Shown piece by piece: positions 1-7,700 of a DNA stretch of 11,315 bases. Source of the stretch: Phoronis pallida (Eukaryota > Phoronida > Phoronidae); NCBI GenBank assembly GCA_028565715.1, contig JAOXYC010211461.1, positions 1 to 11,315 on the forward strand, given 5' to 3'. The notes under the pieces are model-generated. The model worked only from the letters and a program-made list of their open reading frames with translations. It had not been told where the DNA came from and made no database searches. Position 1 is the first letter of the stretch. Every line of letters begins with the position of its first letter. Made by a program: the position numbers and the translations under genes.

Positions 1-98
1 TATCGATATTTTGAGAATATTAATAGGACAGTCATTATCTTTATAAAACACTTGAGCAGTTGGATTTCTTTCTTCTTCGTGTTGAAGGCCTCTCTTTT
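1..98 (-). CDS. EEF2KMT: EEF2KMT last coding exon (residues 336-368), partial
   Basis: The acceptor is TGTTTTTCAG before 98. Joined to the previous exon's single G it reads EKRGLQHEEE, later VFYKDNDCPINILKIS, which aligns with the C-terminal strands of FAM86 proteins (human GIRWEVE, then FPYEEHLEMAMLNL). It has no stop before the window edge. Confidence 0.85.
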
Positions 99-3000
99 CT
101 GAAAAACACAAATGATGGCATAAAAACAATTTCTTTTTAACCTAGGTTATTTCATATACATGAATGGCCTTTTGGGCCAATAAATTTGCAAAATAAAAAA
201 AAATGGATTAACACTTGCTTTAATATAGAAAAGTGGTTCAACGATAGAACATTGATGAAAGATTTTTAACTGAATTTACAATAATGATGAAAACGCTAAC
301 TTTTTATCAAGAGCCAGACTAACTAGATGTTATTGAAAAACTACCACTAAAAGTACCACTTGCCTAGTTCATTCCTGAATTTCATCATTGTATCCTCGTT
401 CCTAATTGAAGATGCTACATAAACCTCTAATGTTGGTTTCCATGACAATAACTGATGCAACACTCTCACACATGGCTCGTGTAATGCAGGGTCATAGGTC
501 ACATCTGCTGCCAACACAACATCTACATCGCCCAGTGAGTTGATAGTATCCAAATCACATGTATGCCAATCTAGCTCCCTAACGTAAATATCTGTTTTCT
601 CTGTGGACCAATAGATGGAGTTTGCATCACCTCTGTCTGAAGCAAAGTCTGCTGTGCATTCATTATGGGAATCGGTATTCCTTTTTGTATTGCACATTTT
701 ATCATAATTGCTATGATTTGTATTAGTAGACTCCTGAATATCCGTCTTGCATGTCTTGTTTACATTTCTCTCAACGTTTGATTTCAAAGCTTTGAGGACT
801 TGTTCATGGTGGTCTGTGAATGTATACACAGCAGGCTCACACTCCAGACAAATGGATAATCCTGTAAATCCTAATCCACTACCCAGTTCAAGAACTTTTC
901 TGAAACAATATAAAATAACATGACGTTTTTGTTTTAATAGGAACCTCATATAAAATCATACGAAAGCAATTCAGTAGTAATCAAGCAAGTGAAGGGAAGC
1001 CATTCAAAAACAACAAATCATGTCAAAGTTTCATTTAAAGTTGAGCATTGTTGTAAGCATAACTCTATATGCAGTCAAATCAGTCTTTGATTACATTTCC
1101 AGTTTAGTTATAGCTAAATCGAACAAAAAAGTATCAATCAATTGGCGACTCGAGAACAGTGTTATTACCGGGTACACTCAATGCATTCGATTGACTAAAC
1201 GGGCATATGGCCGCCAACATACGGGTCATTAAACCGCTTGATATAAGTGCAATCAGTGGACGTGTGCCCGGGTAATAACACTGTTCTCGAGTCCCCCATT
1301 GTGATAGCACATGAAACAAATAACATGAAAACAATAACCTCCCACATAAAATATGCCTGTTCTCAAATGCCCATTCCGCCAACCAAAACCCAGCCTGAAA
1401 ATAAAATATAGAATCAATAATTTGTGAGATAAAGAAAAAAAATACCATGCAATTGTTGCCTTCAGTATCTTTCTAAGCCTGGACTATTTGGGACCAAAAA
1501 CTCCAACTACCTACACAATGATACTTAATAACAACAAAGTTTAATGTTATCTTTTAAGATTCTTACAATAAATGACCAGATAGTTTGTGGTAAGCATTTA
1601 AAAGCAATTAATTTACTCACTGCCCAGGGTTGTAGTCCTGTAGTGCCATTTGATATAAGAGCTAGTGACTGTTCAATGGTGACAATGTTTTTATTCGGCT
1701 GAAATGGATAAGAATTAATAAATCAACTTGTTTTAGAAAATGTACTATCAATTAAACTTTCTGAATAAAGCCTGGAAGAAAAAACTTGGGGAAAACTAAG
1801 TATTTACACCCATGAGTATCTGACATGCTGGCAACGGTATCAAAACTGCTGGTATGTAACATACAAACTTTAATATTAAGTTTGCTTTGCTGGCCAAAGT
1901 GATTATTTGAAGACAGAAAAATACGGAACTTTTGACCGCTTGAAGTGCGGTTGTTCTACCTGTAGACTACCAATCGGCCTCAGATTTTCTGTCCATTTTT
2001 CACTCTACAGCCAGTATATATAAACTCCCCATTCCCGATGAGTGGCACTATACTGCCCCTACTTGCATGAGGTATTTTTTCAATCATCAGAAAAATTCCT
2101 CATTGAAGCGAGAAGCTGCAGTACAGCGCCACTAGTCGGGGAGTTGTATATATATACCGGCTGTATAGCGTAAAAATTGACAGAAAATATGAGGAAGATT
2201 GGTAGTCTGGAGGTAAAACAACCGCACGTGAGAGATACCTGGTTGAGGGTTCTGTATTTTTCTGTCTTTTCAAAGACAAATTTTACATTAGGAGATGATC
2301 GTTTAATAATTTTTGCAAGAAATTCTTAACAAAAAACCTACCAGTTTGTACGACTTGAAACATGTTTCTTGTGTTGAGTGGTTCTTATCAGTGAGGAGTT
2401 TTGAGAACTCTTCATACATTTCATCTATTATTTCACATCTTGTGTCTTCAAGCTGTAATTGACAAATAATACTTGAAGTTTTTGTGAGGTTTTCGGAGTA
2501 AATACAAGACATGAGAGATGAAGGTAAGGTTTGTGTATTTATTAGACACCTGTTGCCTGAATATACCATGACAAAAGAGGTTGAATCTGATGTGTGTTTT
2601 TTACACTGTAACAAAAAACTATTTTTACATGTAGCCAAACAAATAATCTTCACTTCCGGAGTAACAGCAGTCCCTCAATAATAACATCAATTTTTTCAAA
2701 AATTTCTGAAAAGTCACCTCTTTAATACATCTCTTCAGAAATGTTACACAGTACTTGTGACTAGGTGGATATTTGACCACTGTGCCATCGTGAACGGTCA
2801 ACATCAACAATTTCTGCTGCCAATCTGTAGATGACCGACATCTGTGGATGATTTCCTGAAAATTTAAAAATATTAAAATGCACTATACATATAGACACCT
2901 ATTGGGTTGGACTGGTGGTCGAATGGTTAGCGCACAGGATTGCGACGCGGGAGACCCGGGTTTCCGGCACCAGGTGGACTCTGAGCTTTCTGAAGTCCTT

Positions 3001-3564
3001 TACCACCCCTTAGCTCACTTGTGCGCAAATACTCAATAATGAGGCCTGCACAGTACCATATAGACATATTCAAGATCAACCAATAATTTCTAAATGAATG
3101 GAAATCATTATGACACATATTTTAATTTTTGGCTGATTTACCCTCTTGATAAATAATTTATTAAATTACTGGACATTGCCTAGGCTCACACAAATGCCCC
3201 CAAATTTTTGAAAGTTACACAATAAGTACAAATATCTTGCATAAACACAGTTTCCAAGTTTTTCAGAATTTTCCATTTATCACTCACTTCTCAAACGTCA
3301 GCTAGACCAACCCCCCACGATTTTAGAATTTCATAGTAATTTGCGCTCATGGGTCACTTTATAAGCACACTGCATAATTGTTGGAATTCCTAAAATCATG
3401 GGGTGGACATTTTAAGTGAGCCATGGATGCTAACAACAAAATTTAAAAAAAAATGATGCATAAAGTAGCCTATGTACCTCCCATGGCATTTGGCTTGTAT
3501 TGCTCATACACAAGAACTGTCGGTTGATGTTTGCTTCAAAATTGTGTTCCATCAAATCAGTCAT
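1..3564 (-). CDS. EEF2KMT: eEF2-lysine methyltransferase EEF2KMT (FAM86 family), seven exons, 3' end off window
   Basis: Cytosolic SAM-dependent methyltransferase; the human family member trimethylates a lysine of elongation factor 2. I joined exons 3564-3478, 2855-2718, 2452-2342, 1698-1621, 1394-1339, 899-364 and 98-1, giving 1104 nt (368 codons) open in one frame. The N-terminal FAM86 domain spans about residues 1-105, with PW at 27-28 and YPPSHKYCVTFL near 29-40. SNGTTGLQPW (about 128-137) and LAEWAFEN follow. SAM motif I is VLELGSGLGFTGL at 159-171. The class I lysine-methyltransferase motif is DVVLAADVTYDP at 283-294. Human EEF2KMT is about 330 aa; most of the excess is a hydrophilic insert at about 204-260. 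All introns are GT-AG except the last, which is GC-AG. The last human residues align with the end of the window, so only a few codons should be missing. Family identity is recognised from remembered human sequence, not from a search. Confidence 0.93.
99..363 (-). other. GC-AG intron in EEF2KMT
   Basis: The donor context is CTAG|GCAAGT, the textbook strong context for the minor class of GC-AG introns handled by the major spliceosome. The acceptor is TGTGTTTTTCAG. The only nearby GT alternative (AA|GTGGTA) shifts the next exon into a frame that stops early and loses the family match, so the GC donor is favoured. Confidence 0.85.
364..899 (-). CDS. EEF2KMT: EEF2KMT coding exon 6, catalytic core (residues 157-336)
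   Basis: This is the largest exon, 536 nt, with acceptor TTTCAG before 899. It carries motif I (VLELGSG) at its start, FTDHHEQVLKALKSN (post-I acidic strand), RELDW and DVVLAADVTYDP. Between SNVERN and IYVRELDW lies a block of about 55 residues rich in N, T, D and K, against roughly 17 in human. It ends CTA G before GCAAGT at 363-358, a GC donor. Reading through gives only four more residues before a stop. Confidence 0.93.
1145..1297. mobile_element. 153-bp MITE-like palindromic element in an EEF2KMT intron
   Basis: Left arm 1147-1177 (starts GACTCGAGAACAGTG) and right arm 1262-1293 (ends CACTGTTCTCGAGTC) are reverse complements with few differences, and weaker pairing continues inward. ATTG flanks both ends directly (1141-1144 and 1298-1301), a possible short target-site duplication. 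It encodes no transposase. The two overlapping open frames here, one per strand, come from this repeat and are not genes. Superfamily not assigned. Confidence 0.8.
1339..1394 (-). CDS. EEF2KMT: EEF2KMT coding exon 5 (residues 139-157)
   Basis: The acceptor is ATTTTCAG before 1394 and the donor is GTTATT from 1338. The exon is 56 nt and ends in phase 2 (AG|A, Arg). It encodes GFWLAEWAFEN, the conserved helix before SAM motif I. A longer unspliced reading of this region is intronic and includes a repeat. Confidence 0.9.
1621..1698 (-). CDS. EEF2KMT: EEF2KMT coding exon 4 (residues 113-138)
   Basis: The acceptor is ATTTCAG before 1698 and the donor is a consensus GTGAGT from 1620. The exon is 78 nt, phase 0 at both ends. 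It encodes the conserved VTIEQSLALISNGTTGLQPW block. It is too short to show up as a long open reading frame. Confidence 0.92.
1906..2274. mobile_element. 369-bp foldback element in an EEF2KMT intron
   Basis: The two halves form one long imperfect palindrome centred near 2090. Matching segments from the outside in include GACAGAAAAATAC, GTGCGGTTGTT, AGACTACCAATC, ATTTTCTGTC, the CAGCCAGTATATATA block, ACTCCCC, and the ATGAGG-AATTTTT tract. The arms are about 180 nt with a very short loop. It has no coding capacity and no clear target-site duplication. It occupies most of the intron between EEF2KMT exons 3 and 4. Confidence 0.82.
2342..2452 (-). CDS. EEF2KMT: EEF2KMT coding exon 3 (residues 76-112)
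   Basis: The acceptor is ATTACAG before 2452 and the donor is GTAGGT from 2341. The exon is 111 nt, phase 0 at both ends. IIDEMYEEFSKLL matches human PLDELYEALAETL, and the end SYKL aligns with human SYLLP. Confidence 0.9.
2718..2855 (-). CDS. EEF2KMT: EEF2KMT coding exon 2 (residues 30-75)
   Basis: The acceptor is TTTTCAG before 2855 and the donor is GTGACT from 2717. The exon is 138 nt, phase 0 at both ends. It carries the FAM86-domain signature KYPPSHKYCVTFLKR, matching the human stretch around KHPPSVKYARCFL. Confidence 0.9.
2905..3060 (+). mobile_element. tRNA-derived SINE-like fragment in an EEF2KMT intron
   Basis: TGGTCGAATGG at 2916-2926 fits the tRNA A box. GCGGGAGACCCGGG (2947-2960) resembles the anticodon/T-arm stretch of Gly- or Asp-type tRNA genes. 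The expected B box after it is damaged: GGGTTTCCGGC lacks a few bases of GGGTTCGATTCCCGGC. No closed acceptor stem is seen, so this is not a functional tRNA. It is more likely the head of an old SINE. The 3' boundary is a guess. Confidence 0.55.
3283..3420. repeat. Imperfect inverted repeat (possible decayed MITE) in EEF2KMT intron 1
   Basis: CTCACTT at 3283-3289 pairs with AAGTGAG at 3414-3420. The core ACGATTTTAGAATT (3317-3330) pairs, with gaps, with GGAATTCCTAAAATCAT (3383-3399). The AT-rich central region is weakly paired. No target-site duplication is obvious. Confidence 0.5.
3478..3564 (-). CDS. EEF2KMT: EEF2KMT coding exon 1 (residues 1-29)
   Basis: It starts at ATG 3564-3562 and ends TGG GAG before donor GTACAT, phase 0. 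The end (QMPWE) aligns with the FPWQ segment of human EEF2KMT. Nine bases upstream of the ATG is a strong acceptor-like tract (pyrimidine-rich, ending CTAG at 3574). A 5'UTR intron is therefore likely, and the exon probably begins at 3573. If that acceptor is used, the three codons before the ATG are open, so a slightly longer N-terminus cannot be excluded. Confidence 0.82.
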
Positions 3565-3844
3565 CGTCAAACACTAGAAAAATAAAGAACAAATTATGCA
3601 CTACGGCACAACAATCATGTCTTAAATCCACTCACTATAATGTTGATTTAAATGTTTTAATGCTGGCGATAAGCCTAAAAAGGTAAATGTTTTTGTGTCA
3701 GTCTGGGCCCCATGCCCCCATGTTATTGCTTTCTAAACTTTAATCTGTACTCTGTTCCCCAAAGCTAACAATTCACACACTAGCGCATCTGCATGGTTTA
3801 ATAATTTTGCTTCATCAGTGGAGAATAGTAGAGGGTGCGCCTAG

Positions 3845-3900
3845 AGGAACTTGAAGATTTCCATTTGTTTTTTAATTTTAAAAAAAATCTTCAAGTTCCT
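3845..3900. repeat. 16-bp perfect inverted repeat with A/T-rich loop
   Basis: AGGAACTTGAAGATTT (3845-3860) is followed after 24 bases by its exact reverse complement (3885-3900). The loop is T-rich then A-rich and can pair further. Origin unknown; it may be the end of an adjacent decayed repeat. Confidence 0.75.
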
Positions 3901-4180
3901 GTGGGTGAGCCGCTGAACTCGGAGGTCAATGGTTCAAGCCTAGACTGAACTCCAACTCCTTCGACTCAGGTCGAGGAACTGTAACAATCACAGGAGGTCT
4001 TCCGTTTTTACCGAAAGTAGGAGATTGTATTTAATCGCAGTGCTTTAATCAACATATACTTAGCGATACTGTACTTGTCTTGATTATCGCATTTGGAGAA
4101 CAGATCATCGTTTGAGATGGGCTGTGGGAGAAACTTGAGTTCAAGTCCAGCCAGCAGGCATTTGTGTGCCTGGACAAAAC

Positions 4181-4280
4181 AGTACAAGTCGAATAAGTTG
4201 GTCCCTCGTATAACTTCCGTTATTTAGTCATCGACTGAATGACGCAAATAAACGAGGGACCAACTTATTCGACTTGTACC
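4181..4280. mobile_element. 100-bp MITE with 8-bp target-site duplication
   Basis: Arms 4182-4209 and 4252-4279 are perfect 28-bp inverted repeats beginning GTACAAGTCGAATAAG. The central 42 bases pair partly. The element is flanked by direct GACAAAAC copies at 4173-4180 and 4281-4288. An 8-bp duplication fits hAT-like (or P-like) transposition; superfamily assignment is inference. It is non-autonomous, with no coding capacity. A related copy lies in RNPS1 intron 1. Confidence 0.88.
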
Positions 4281-4629
4281 GACAAAACTCTTCACCCAAC
4301 TTGTCTGCATCCACCCAAGAGAACAAATGGTACTTGGTTTCCTAGGCTAGGAAATTGGTGGTTATACAAAACAAGTCATTTTTCTGATTTTCAGTTTCAC
4401 ATGTTGTTGAATGTTGACATTGAACAATCAACATGTTGAAAGAGTTTTTGGCTATGAGTTTTCAATTTGTGGGTTAGCTTCGTGGACCTGAACTTCCTTA
4501 CTATACTCATACCAAAAATTATTAACTTGTCAGTCATTAAAAGTAGTTTCATTAAACCAGAATTTGAGAAAGGTCGAGGATTTTAACAAAATCTCCACAC
4601 TCAACAAATTAATTTTGAGGTCTGCTACA

Positions 4630-4725
4630 ACTTCCGCTGCTGAGGATTTTGCATTGTGGGTAAAATATTCGTTAGACTAATTTTGATTCGATAATTTTCC
4701 AGTGTTCATGACTCTCGTCCAATCA
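4630..4725 (+). promoter_or_regulatory. Candidate RNPS1 promoter elements (ETS-like, CCAAT)
   Basis: ACTTCCGC at 4630-4637 is the complement of an ETS/GABP-type site. CCAATCA at 4719-4725 is a CCAAT box about 70 bases before the exon 1 donor. There is no TATA box at a convincing spacing, as is usual for a housekeeping gene. The transcription start is probably between about 4735 and 4775. This is motif-based inference only; the ETS-like site could also serve the divergent EEF2KMT gene. Confidence 0.35.
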
Positions 4726-4790
4726 CAAGTCGTTACACATAGTTTGTTCGGAAAACAAATATTGTTTGGGTACGGAGTTGAGACGAAGAA

Positions 4791-4792
4791 AT
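4791..4792 (+). CDS. RNPS1: RNPS1 exon 1 coding part: first two bases of the start codon
   Basis: The exon ends ...GACGAAGAAAT before a perfect GTAAGT donor (4793). Joined to exon 2 it gives GAAGAAATGGCTAGA, a start codon with a purine at -3 and G at +4, in the right phase for the RS reading. The rest of exon 1 (perhaps from about 4735-4775) is 5'UTR. No other ATG in 4680-5565 was found that gives phase 2 with an equally good donor. Confidence 0.75.
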
Positions 4793-7700
4793 GTAAGTAG
4801 AATAATCTATCTAAATCCCCCTCATCGGATATTTTAGATTCATAGGAACAGTACAAATACATTCTTAAACCTACTTAGCGAACTTTTATTGCGTTATTTG
4901 TTCGTTTTGCCAGAAAACAAGATTGGTTTTAAACCGCCGGCTAGGTGTACTTTTCGCTTTCCTATCGATCTTTTTGTTACTTTCGTATTACTAGGCTACA
5001 TTCACTGAAAACCGCAACATATATCTGTCTTTCAAACGCAGAAACGTGTATTCCGTATACCTAAAAATCACGATCATTTGATTTGTTTCACATCCGTAAG
5101 GCTGCTAACAAAAGTAATCTTTTCCTTGTCAGGCAGCAAATGTCGACAGGGTGCGCTATTCCATTAAAAATAATGTCTAGAGGATTTTACAGTGGTTTAG
5201 CAAAAGAAACTCGTTTAAAAATTTTCCATTTGACAGAGGGAGTTGTTGTGGAACTTTTCGCGTTAATTATATATATGTGACGATGCGCGTGAATTTCATT
5301 GACTGAATAACGGGAAACCACAAGATTTTCGCGAGTCGTCATATAATAGATAATCACCATTTTCGCTAATAGCTGTTGAAATGATGTTTTTTCTGACTGT
5401 ATTTTTTGATGCGTCATCATTTGGTACAAGTCGAATATAGCGGTCCCTCGTTAATTCCCGGCGTTATTCAGTCAGTGTGTTTTATTTGACTGAATCGGTA
5501 TTTGCCATGCGAAATTGACTTTCCTATGTGTCAACAAGTAAATGAATAATATGACATTGTTTCAGGGCTAGAAGCCGCAGTAAAAGTCCTGTGGCTGTCA
5601 AGAAAAAGGGAGCAGATACCAAATCAAAAGAAAGAGGACGCGACAAAAAGAGGAGGAGATCTGCCTCTAGTGGAAGCAGGTAGACACTTGACTTGAAGTT
5701 ATTTGTGACTGATCATTTGCATTGAAATTATAATAATCTTTGCATCATTGACCAGCGACCACAGTACTGAATCACTTACATTAAAATTATATATAGTTGA
5801 AAATTAGATAGGTGTACGTCATATAACATTTAAAAAAAAACATTCAAAAAAAAGGTCAATTAATTGTAAATTGCAAAAACGCACTGTAATATCGTTCACA
5901 GGTTATTCCTTTGCAGATAATGAGAATTCTGTTTCATTTTACTACACATCCTCACATTTCCAACCTATTTGTTTCAGTGACTCTGGTAGTTCCAGCTCAG
6001 ATTCCAGGTCGAGTTCGTCAGGGAGTTCTAGTAGTGGCTCAGGCAGCAGTTCGGGAAGGAGCGGGTCTAGTAGCTCCAGTAGTGGATCCTCATCATCAGG
6101 GAGTAGGTCACCTACACGCAGGAAGTCACGCAGGTATTTGCAGTTTTATGGGGGGGTTTCAAATACTCCGGATTCCTATTCTAACAATGTAATTGTTTTT
6201 TTAACCACATAATTAAGTGTTTCATTGTTTGAAGGTGCGTATAAACTTATTTACTTTGTATGTTGAACTGCTCAGAAAGACTTTCTTTATTTTAGTGTTT
6301 CTACATCAGAGTTCACCAACTTTACATTGCGCTGTTTTAAATTTGAACAGGGCTTCTTGAACTGTTTGTTATTCACTTTGATTACAGGCAAAACGTGTTA
6401 TATTGACTATGCACTGTTACATTGAAATAACAGATTTATGAGTTTATACTGATGAATATGATTATGTCCAGATCATAAGCAGAAGAAATAACACGTAATG
6501 AGTTTTGATCAGAAAACACACACATTTCCTGAACAGAACTCATTGCATCATATTTTTTGTGCTGAATGTATCTTGTTTGTAATTATATCAACTATACTAG
6601 TGCCAAGTATGACTTCACATTCATTATAGCCTTTCCACCTGGCATTCCATTCATTTCTCAACTGTACTCTTAGGTCCAGGTCAAGGTCGGCTAAACCCAG
6701 GAAGAGGACACCAACTCCAAAACCCACAAAAGTACACATAGGTCGACTAACGAGAAATGTCAACAAAGAGCATATCACAGAAATATTTGCAGTCTATGGG
6801 ACGGTTAAAAGTGTAGATATGCCCATAGATCGCTTACATCCACAGTTTACAAGAGGATTTGCATACGTTGAGTATGAGAAAGCTGAAGAAGCTGAAAAAG
6901 CTGTTAAACACATGGACGGAGGTAAGTCTTCACATACCATATTCTCCCTAATAAGCGCCCCTGCCCCTATAAGCGCCCCCCCAGCTTTTTTCAGACTTTG
7001 CTGGAGTAAGCGCCCCCAGTGCGTCTTAAATCATCACCAACTTACCTTGTATTTCTGCAGTAAACTTTTGAGTTTTTCAAGCAATTCTTGAGGGCCCTCA
7101 CCCGAAACCTGACAGCAAACATATTTTTTGTTACTAACATGTGTTTTGAATAAAAAAACCTGTTCCTTGAGTGGTCTATTTTATTTAGTTCAAGTCTAAA
7201 CCCCTTTTTGAAAATGAACACTTCCATTTGCTTGATTAATTGGACTTGTTCATTATTAGAGAGGTGTGAAGCCTGCATGAATTCTGAAAATTTCTTTCAA
7301 ATAAGCGCCCCCCTATCAAATGAATTTTCCAAGCTAGTTTAGTATTTAGAAAGTTTCAATTATTCCAAGTCAGTAAAAAAGAAGGTGCTGAGTATAACTT
7401 TAATGTGAGTGAATTTACCAACTTGGATTAACCTAAATTTCTATTAAAGTAATGCATCTCCAGTCCTTGAATCTATTTAGATGTTCTTTGTTGTTTAAGT
7501 TAATAAATAAGAAAGGTTTGGTTTTGCCTTTTACTTTGTAATTTTTGTCTAACAGGTCAGATAGATGGTCAAGAGATTACAGCTGCTCCAGTCTTAGCAC
7601 CCAGAGTAAACCGACCTCCACCCCGTAGAAGTCCCATCAGGAGAGGTCCTCCTCCCAGGTGGGGCAGACAATCACCACCACGATATAGGAGGAGGTGTGT

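Larger units (their letters stand above)
3574..4628. other. Intergenic region between divergent EEF2KMT and RNPS1
   Basis: No protein-coding exon recognised. It probably holds the EEF2KMT 5'UTR exon and promoter. It contains a strong hairpin (3845-3900) and a foldback element (4181-4280). Two B-box-like stretches, GGTTCAAGCC at 3931-3940 and GTTCAAGTCC at 4139-4148, hint at degraded tRNA-derived repeats without convincing A boxes. The open frame over 4239-4439 starts inside the foldback and shows no family features. Confidence 0.6.

Noticed and set aside
540-760. Intron hidden inside EEF2KMT exon 6 that would remove the insert
   Set aside because: The best GT...AG pair (AAT|GTAAAC to CCACAG|AG) shifts the frame and meets a stop. 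The uninterrupted reading stays open throughout.
1020-1448. Overlapping open frames on both strands at 1020-1232 and 1134-1448
   Set aside because: Both run through the palindromic MITE at 1145-1297. Only 1339-1394 on the minus strand is coding, as an EEF2KMT exon.
2916-2975. Functional tRNA gene
   Set aside because: The T arm is shortened and no acceptor stem closes, so it is treated as a SINE or pseudogene fragment.
4708-4792. ATG at 4708 as the RNPS1 start
   Set aside because: It is out of frame with the RS reading (83 bases before the split start) and lies upstream of the CCAAT box, so it is probably not transcribed.
5153-5162. Alternative short start exon (ATG TCG ACA GG before GTGCGC)
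   Set aside because: The phase would fit, but GTGCGC is a weak donor and the GTAAGT at 4793 gives a better start context. Kept only as a second choice.
5083-5280. Open frame of 65 codons on the plus strand as an RNPS1 first coding exon
   Set aside because: It lies in RNPS1 intron 1, has no family likeness, gives no phase-2 join to 5566 with a good donor, and overlaps repeat DNA at its end.
5911-6192. Val/Gly-rich reading overlapping RNPS1 exon 3
   Set aside because: It is a frame shadow of the Ser-rich coding sequence and reads across both splice sites.
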